This document shows positions 15,907 through 18,136 of a stretch of 18,136 nucleotides of DNA, piece by piece. Within the stretch, counting starts at the first letter, position 1. Each line of letters starts with the position of its first letter. The notes beneath the pieces are model-generated. The model saw nothing but the letters and a program-made list of their open reading frames with translations, was not told the DNA's origin and did no database searches. A program made the position numbers and the translations under genes. The DNA is from UBA7396 sp964404065 (GTDB lineage Bacteria > Patescibacteriota > Gracilibacteria > BD1-5 > UBA6164): NCBI GenBank assembly GCA_964404065.1, contig CAYOIP010000022.1, forward strand, positions 1-18,136, written 5' to 3'.

Positions 15907-16027
15907 GCCAAAATATTCAATGTTAAAACCTAGATAAGGGCAACTTAGTTGCTCAAGTCCTTTTTGTGGTTTTAACAAATTGAGAATGTTTTGGCGAACA
16001 TCAGAGTGTGCTAGGTTGCCCTTTTTT
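15907..16027 (+). ncRNA. Candidate structured RNA or regulatory leader upstream of the LamG-pilin gene
   Basis: About 120 nt lying right after a promoter, with no sensible reading frame. A 12-bp stem (15907-15918 with 15984-15995, one G-U) is stacked on a 9-bp stem GUUAAAACC/GGUUUUAAC (15922-15930 with 15968-15976) across an asymmetric loop. In its apical loop GCAAC-UUA-GUUGC (15940-15952) forms a small hairpin. AAGGGCAAC (15936-15944) can instead pair perfectly with GUUGCCCUU (16015-16023), just before a U6 run. The two pairings share bases. It could be a free small RNA ending near 16027, or a riboswitch/attenuator leader for the pilin gene 63 nt beyond. I do not recognise a known class; the AGGGCAA word resembles c-di-GMP-I riboswitches, but the rest of that consensus is absent. 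Confidence 0.6.
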
Positions 16028-16060
16028 GTTCGTCATAATATTTTCAGTTTGTTTTTTTTG

Positions 16061-16087
16061 GTAATAATTTATTTTATTACTTTTTTT
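16061..16087 (+). terminator. Terminator-like hairpin directly before the LamG-pilin start codon
   Basis: GTAATAA (16061-16067) and TTATTAC (16074-16080) flank an AT loop, then seven T (16081-16087), ending 2 nt before ATG 16090. The stem is A/T-rich and weak. If it works, it would act as an attenuator in the leader. Confidence 0.4.
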
Positions 16088-16089
16088 GT

Positions 16090-17520
16090 ATGAAAAATTT
16101 AGAAAAAACTATTTCTACTAAAAGACCGGTCTTTAGTGGAGAAACTGTAAAAAGTATGTTTAAAAATTATACTTGAAAACAAGTTAAGACCGGTCTTAAT
16201 TCTTGATTTACTCTCGTAGAACTTATTATCGTTATCACTATCTTAGCAATTTTAGCAACAATAGCTTTTGTATCATTTAAAGGTTATACTATAAATGCTA
16301 GAGATTGAAATAGACTTGCTACTCTTAATAGTATTGAGAAATGATTACAATTATTTCAAATTAAATCATGAAGTTATCCAGACCCAGATGAAAAAATAAA
16401 TATTGAAGCTTCTTGAACAGTTATATCATACCAATGAGTGGTTTGAGATAATGTATCAAGAAATATAAATATGAGTAAAACTCCTACTGATCCTCTTAAT
16501 AATATAAAATATGTTTATGCTACAAATGCAAACAAAAATAAATATCAATTAATGGCTTTAATGGAATGAACAGATTATTTATCACTTGTAACTCAAACTT
16601 ATGCAGAGGATTTATCAACAAGAAATCCTAAATCTATATGAAACAATGTATGAATAATATTAGAAACAAACAATTCTCTACCAACTACAACTATAAATAC
16701 TTATTCTTGAACTACAAGTTATAAAGTATTATTTAAATGAACTGATAGTGTAACTTGAAGTTGAAATACTTTATTTTCAAATATTTACAACAGAAGAGAT
16801 GATTTAATGAATAACAAAACTTATGCAAGTTTAGATGATAGTTTAGTCGGGTATTGGGATATGGAAACAACTACAACAAGTTGAGCTTTAACTGTATTAA
16901 AAGATTTATCAAAATACTGAAATAACTGAACTTGTTATAATAGTTGAACAATTGTAAATTGTTGAACTGTTTGAAGCTGACCTCAAATAGTTACTTGAGA
17001 ATGAAAAACTTGAAAAGCTATGAGTTTTGATGGGGTGGATGATTATGTACAAATAAATAAGAATATTAATAATACATCTACAAAAGAATATACAATTATA
17101 TGAATAGTTAAAAGCTATGATTTAACAAGCAACGCAAGAAGAGTTATTTTTGAAAAAAATGCTTGATATTTTTTGCATATAAATAGCAGTGGTTCTATAT
17201 GGAGTGACTTTCATAACTGAACATGATGGATATGATGATGAATACTTAATAATAAATTACAATTAATTATTAATAAACAATCTTTTGTTTGAATATCAAG
17301 AAGTGTTAATACATGAAAAATAAAATTTATTTCAAATTGAGATATTGATACAGTAGAAAGTAGTACTTGAAATATAAATAATTCTGTAATAACAAGTAGA
17401 ATATGAGCTCCTGCTTGGATGATAGATTGGGTTTGGAAATGAATCATCGACGAAGTTCGTATCTACAATCGCGCACTTTCAGATAGTGAAATAAGAGAAC
17501 TTTATAATGCTACGAAATAA
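16090..17520 (+). CDS. Large type IV pilin-like protein with C-terminal LamG/concanavalin-like domain
   Basis: 476 aa, ATG 16090, TAA 17518-17520. The prepilin motif G39|FTLVELIIVITILAILATIAF is followed by pilin-like residues 40 to ~170 (SGSYPDPDE, then DPLNNIKYVYATNANKNKYQL, typical of short bacterial pilins). A spacer follows, then a LamG-3/concanavalin-A-like domain from ~250: SLVGYWDMETT, GKAMSFDGVDDYVQI, and the closing IIDEVRIYNRALSDSEIRELY. Such domains often bind sugars or surfaces, so this may be an adhesive minor or tip pilin. Prepilin peptidase would remove the leader. The leader is unusually long (39 aa); an in-frame ATG at 16156 would give a more normal 17-aa leader. It holds two CCGG-centred palindromes. 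It lies away from the pilus operon. Confidence 0.92.
16121..16134. repeat. CCGG-centred palindrome 1 (AAAGACCGGTCTTT)
   Basis: Perfect 14-bp palindrome within the leader-coding part of the LamG-pilin gene. Its 10-bp core AGACCGGTCT is repeated 63 nt downstream. Confidence 0.7.
16184..16199. repeat. CCGG-centred palindrome 2 (TTAAGACCGGTCTTAA)
   Basis: Perfect 16-bp palindrome just before the GFTLVEL codons. It shares AAGACCGGTCTT with palindrome 1, so the two can also pair with each other over 49 nt. Confidence 0.7.
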
Positions 17521-17529
17521 AACTTTCTT

Positions 17530-17546
17530 AAGTCCGGACTTTTTTT
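17530..17546 (+). terminator. Weak terminator after the LamG-pilin gene
   Basis: AAGTCCGGACTT (17530-17541) followed by more T. The palindrome is perfect but leaves only about a 4-bp stem once looped, so termination is uncertain. Its T-run leads into the -35 box of module 4. Confidence 0.45.
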
Positions 17547-17571
17547 GACTTATTTTTAATTTGATTATAAT
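17545..17571 (+). promoter_or_regulatory. Promoter of toxin-antitoxin module 4
   Basis: TTGACT (17545-17550), 15-nt spacer, TATAAT (17566-17571), 31 nt before ATG 17603. Confidence 0.65.
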
Positions 17572-17602
17572 AAAAATAAATTTAAAAATTAATTTTCAAA
17601 AT

Positions 17603-17803
17603 ATGACAACAATAACTTTAACTGATGATATAAAATTAGGAAAATCTAATTTTGTTAATATATATGAACTTTATGAGTATATAGAGGAAAAATATATATT
17701 ACCTGATTTACAATTTACTTCTTACGATGATATGACTGAGACTCATAAAAAAGAATATGATAAAAGTGTAAAAATTGATAAATCTAAACTGATAAATATT
17801 TAA
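17603..17803 (+). CDS. Putative antitoxin (module 4)
   Basis: 66 aa, ATG 17603, TAA 17801-17803. The ATG is preferred over upstream near-cognate starts because it follows the promoter leader and gives the MTT opening shared with the antitoxin-like proteins at 15405 and 3019. It begins MTTITLTDDIKLGKSN, then IYELYEYIEE; the C-terminal half is highly charged and ends KSKLINI. It contains no TGA. One base separates it from the toxin start (TAAT-ATG), so the two are surely co-translated. Confidence 0.65.
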   Translation: MTTITLTDDIKLGKSNFVNIYELYEYIEEKYILPDLQFTSYDDMTETHKKEYDKSVKIDKSKLINI

Positions 17804-17804
17804 T

Positions 17805-18059
17805 ATGTTAAAAATAAATAATATTCTTGAAACACAAGAAGTTGCTGATTTTCTTGAAAAAAGATGACTTATAAAACAATATAAAAAATCTAAATCATAT
17901 ATACTTTCGTGAATATTCTGAAAAACCGATTTCAAACTCAGACAACCAAAAGAAAAATGAGAATGGAGTTTTAGAATAAATAAACAATTTAGAGCATTTG
18001 GAAGATTAGATGAAAATGATTTGATAATATATCTTATTGATAATCATCAAAATTATTAA
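17805..18059 (+). CDS. RelE/HigB-like toxin (module 4)
   Basis: 84 aa, ATG 17805, TAA 18057-18059. N-terminal helices (ILETQEVADFLEKRGLIKQYKKS) lead to a beta-sheet end EWSFRINKQFRAFGRL, then LIIYLIDNHQNY. The (W/Y)-x-(I/F)-R-I-N-x-Q-(F/W/Y)-R followed by a strand ending in (V/I)-D-x-H is typical of RelE/HigB/ParE-type toxins, including HigB killer proteins. It is the intact counterpart of the broken frame at 15593. Gly codons at GRY-like positions are TGA. If active it would cleave ribosome-bound mRNA; activity is inferred. Confidence 0.68.
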
Positions 18060-18090
18060 AAATCAAAACATTCGTTTTGATTTTTTTGTT
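18058..18090 (+). terminator. Terminator after module 4
   Basis: AAAAATCAAAAC (18058-18069), loop ATTC, GTTTTGATTTTT (18074-18085) with further T. The 5' arm overlaps the toxin stop codon. The remaining ~45 bases of the window show nothing definite. Confidence 0.87.
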
Positions 18091-18136
18091 TTTCTTTTAA
18101 AATGAAATGTAATTATTTTAAAAAAAATGAATAATT

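Noticed and set aside
15907..16027. c-di-GMP-I riboswitch
   Set aside because: The AGGGCAA word is present near a pilin gene, but the second conserved part (GGGACGCAAAGCC type) and the paired helices of that class are absent.
15907..16027. SRP RNA, tmRNA or RNase P RNA
   Set aside because: No GGUCAGG/GGAAGG SRP apical loop, no tRNA-like ends and no RNase P core words are visible.
17211..17447. Minus-strand reading frame within the LamG domain
   Set aside because: It arises because TCA (antisense of TGA-Gly) is not a stop; the plus-strand LamG domain explains the bases.
17708..17935. Minus-strand reading frame across the module 4 genes
   Set aside because: Opposes a well-supported antitoxin-toxin pair with its own promoter and terminator.
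18087..18136. Start of a further gene at ATG 18128
   Set aside because: Only three codons lie in the window and no promoter is visible, so it cannot be supported.

Overview
The window reads coherently only if TGA codes for glycine (genetic code 25). TGA falls at conserved glycines: the RGLDYY and GGGGRYD motifs of histidyl-tRNA synthetase, every glycine of the PilB Walker A motif, and the residue before the prepilin cleavage site in both pilins. Only TAA and TAG act as stops. With the strong A+T bias and the lack of Shine-Dalgarno sequences, this points to a Candidate Phyla Radiation bacterium of the Gracilibacteria (BD1-5) / Absconditabacteria (SR1) group. I cannot separate those two from this sequence alone. 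Under the standard code most genes here look shattered.

Layout. 1-989: 3' part of a NicO-type nickel/cobalt transporter gene (+), with a Ca-binding-type repeat before the membrane part and a frameshift at a T6 run. 1108-2433: hisS (+). 2475-3627 (-): two tandem RelE-like toxin-antitoxin modules, the second bracketed by 49-nt direct repeats that carry a terminator palindrome. 3755-10071 (-): a type IV pilus block. In transcription order it holds a one-membrane-span acidic protein, pilB, a SpoIIE/PP2C-type phosphatase and pilC. A type IV pilin gene follows with its own promoter. 10072-10215: divergent, mirror-image promoters whose -35 boxes lie in one palindrome. 10216-11547: CorC/HlyC-type CBS membrane protein (+). 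It converges on a nucleotidyltransferase gene (11544-12257, -), and both stops share one CTAG. 12333-13778 (-): a GuaB1-type IMPDH/GMP-reductase family enzyme. 13925-15341 (+): an SGNH-hydrolase lipoprotein and an ABC ATPase, separated by a GC-rich inverted-repeat element. 15343-18059 (+): a toxin-antitoxin cassette whose toxin has a nonsense codon, a candidate structured RNA, a pilin fused to a LamG-like domain, and an intact related toxin-antitoxin pair.

How it fits together. The pilus genes (ATPase, platform, major-type pilin, and a large adhesin-like pilin elsewhere) suggest a surface-attachment machine, with a phosphatase embedded in the assembly operon as a possible regulator. Most other genes are separated by compact bidirectional hairpins that also encode the last codons of the genes. 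Four toxin-antitoxin-type pairs lie in 18 kb. Two sit between direct repeats made of promoter or terminator sequence, which suggests cassette-like gain and loss.

The least explained items are the structured RNA at about 15907-16027 with mutually exclusive pairings, the repeat-bracketed toxin-antitoxin cassettes, and the phosphatase inside the pilus operon. No tRNA, rRNA, CRISPR array or insertion sequence was seen, and no gene-free stretch exceeds 300 bases.
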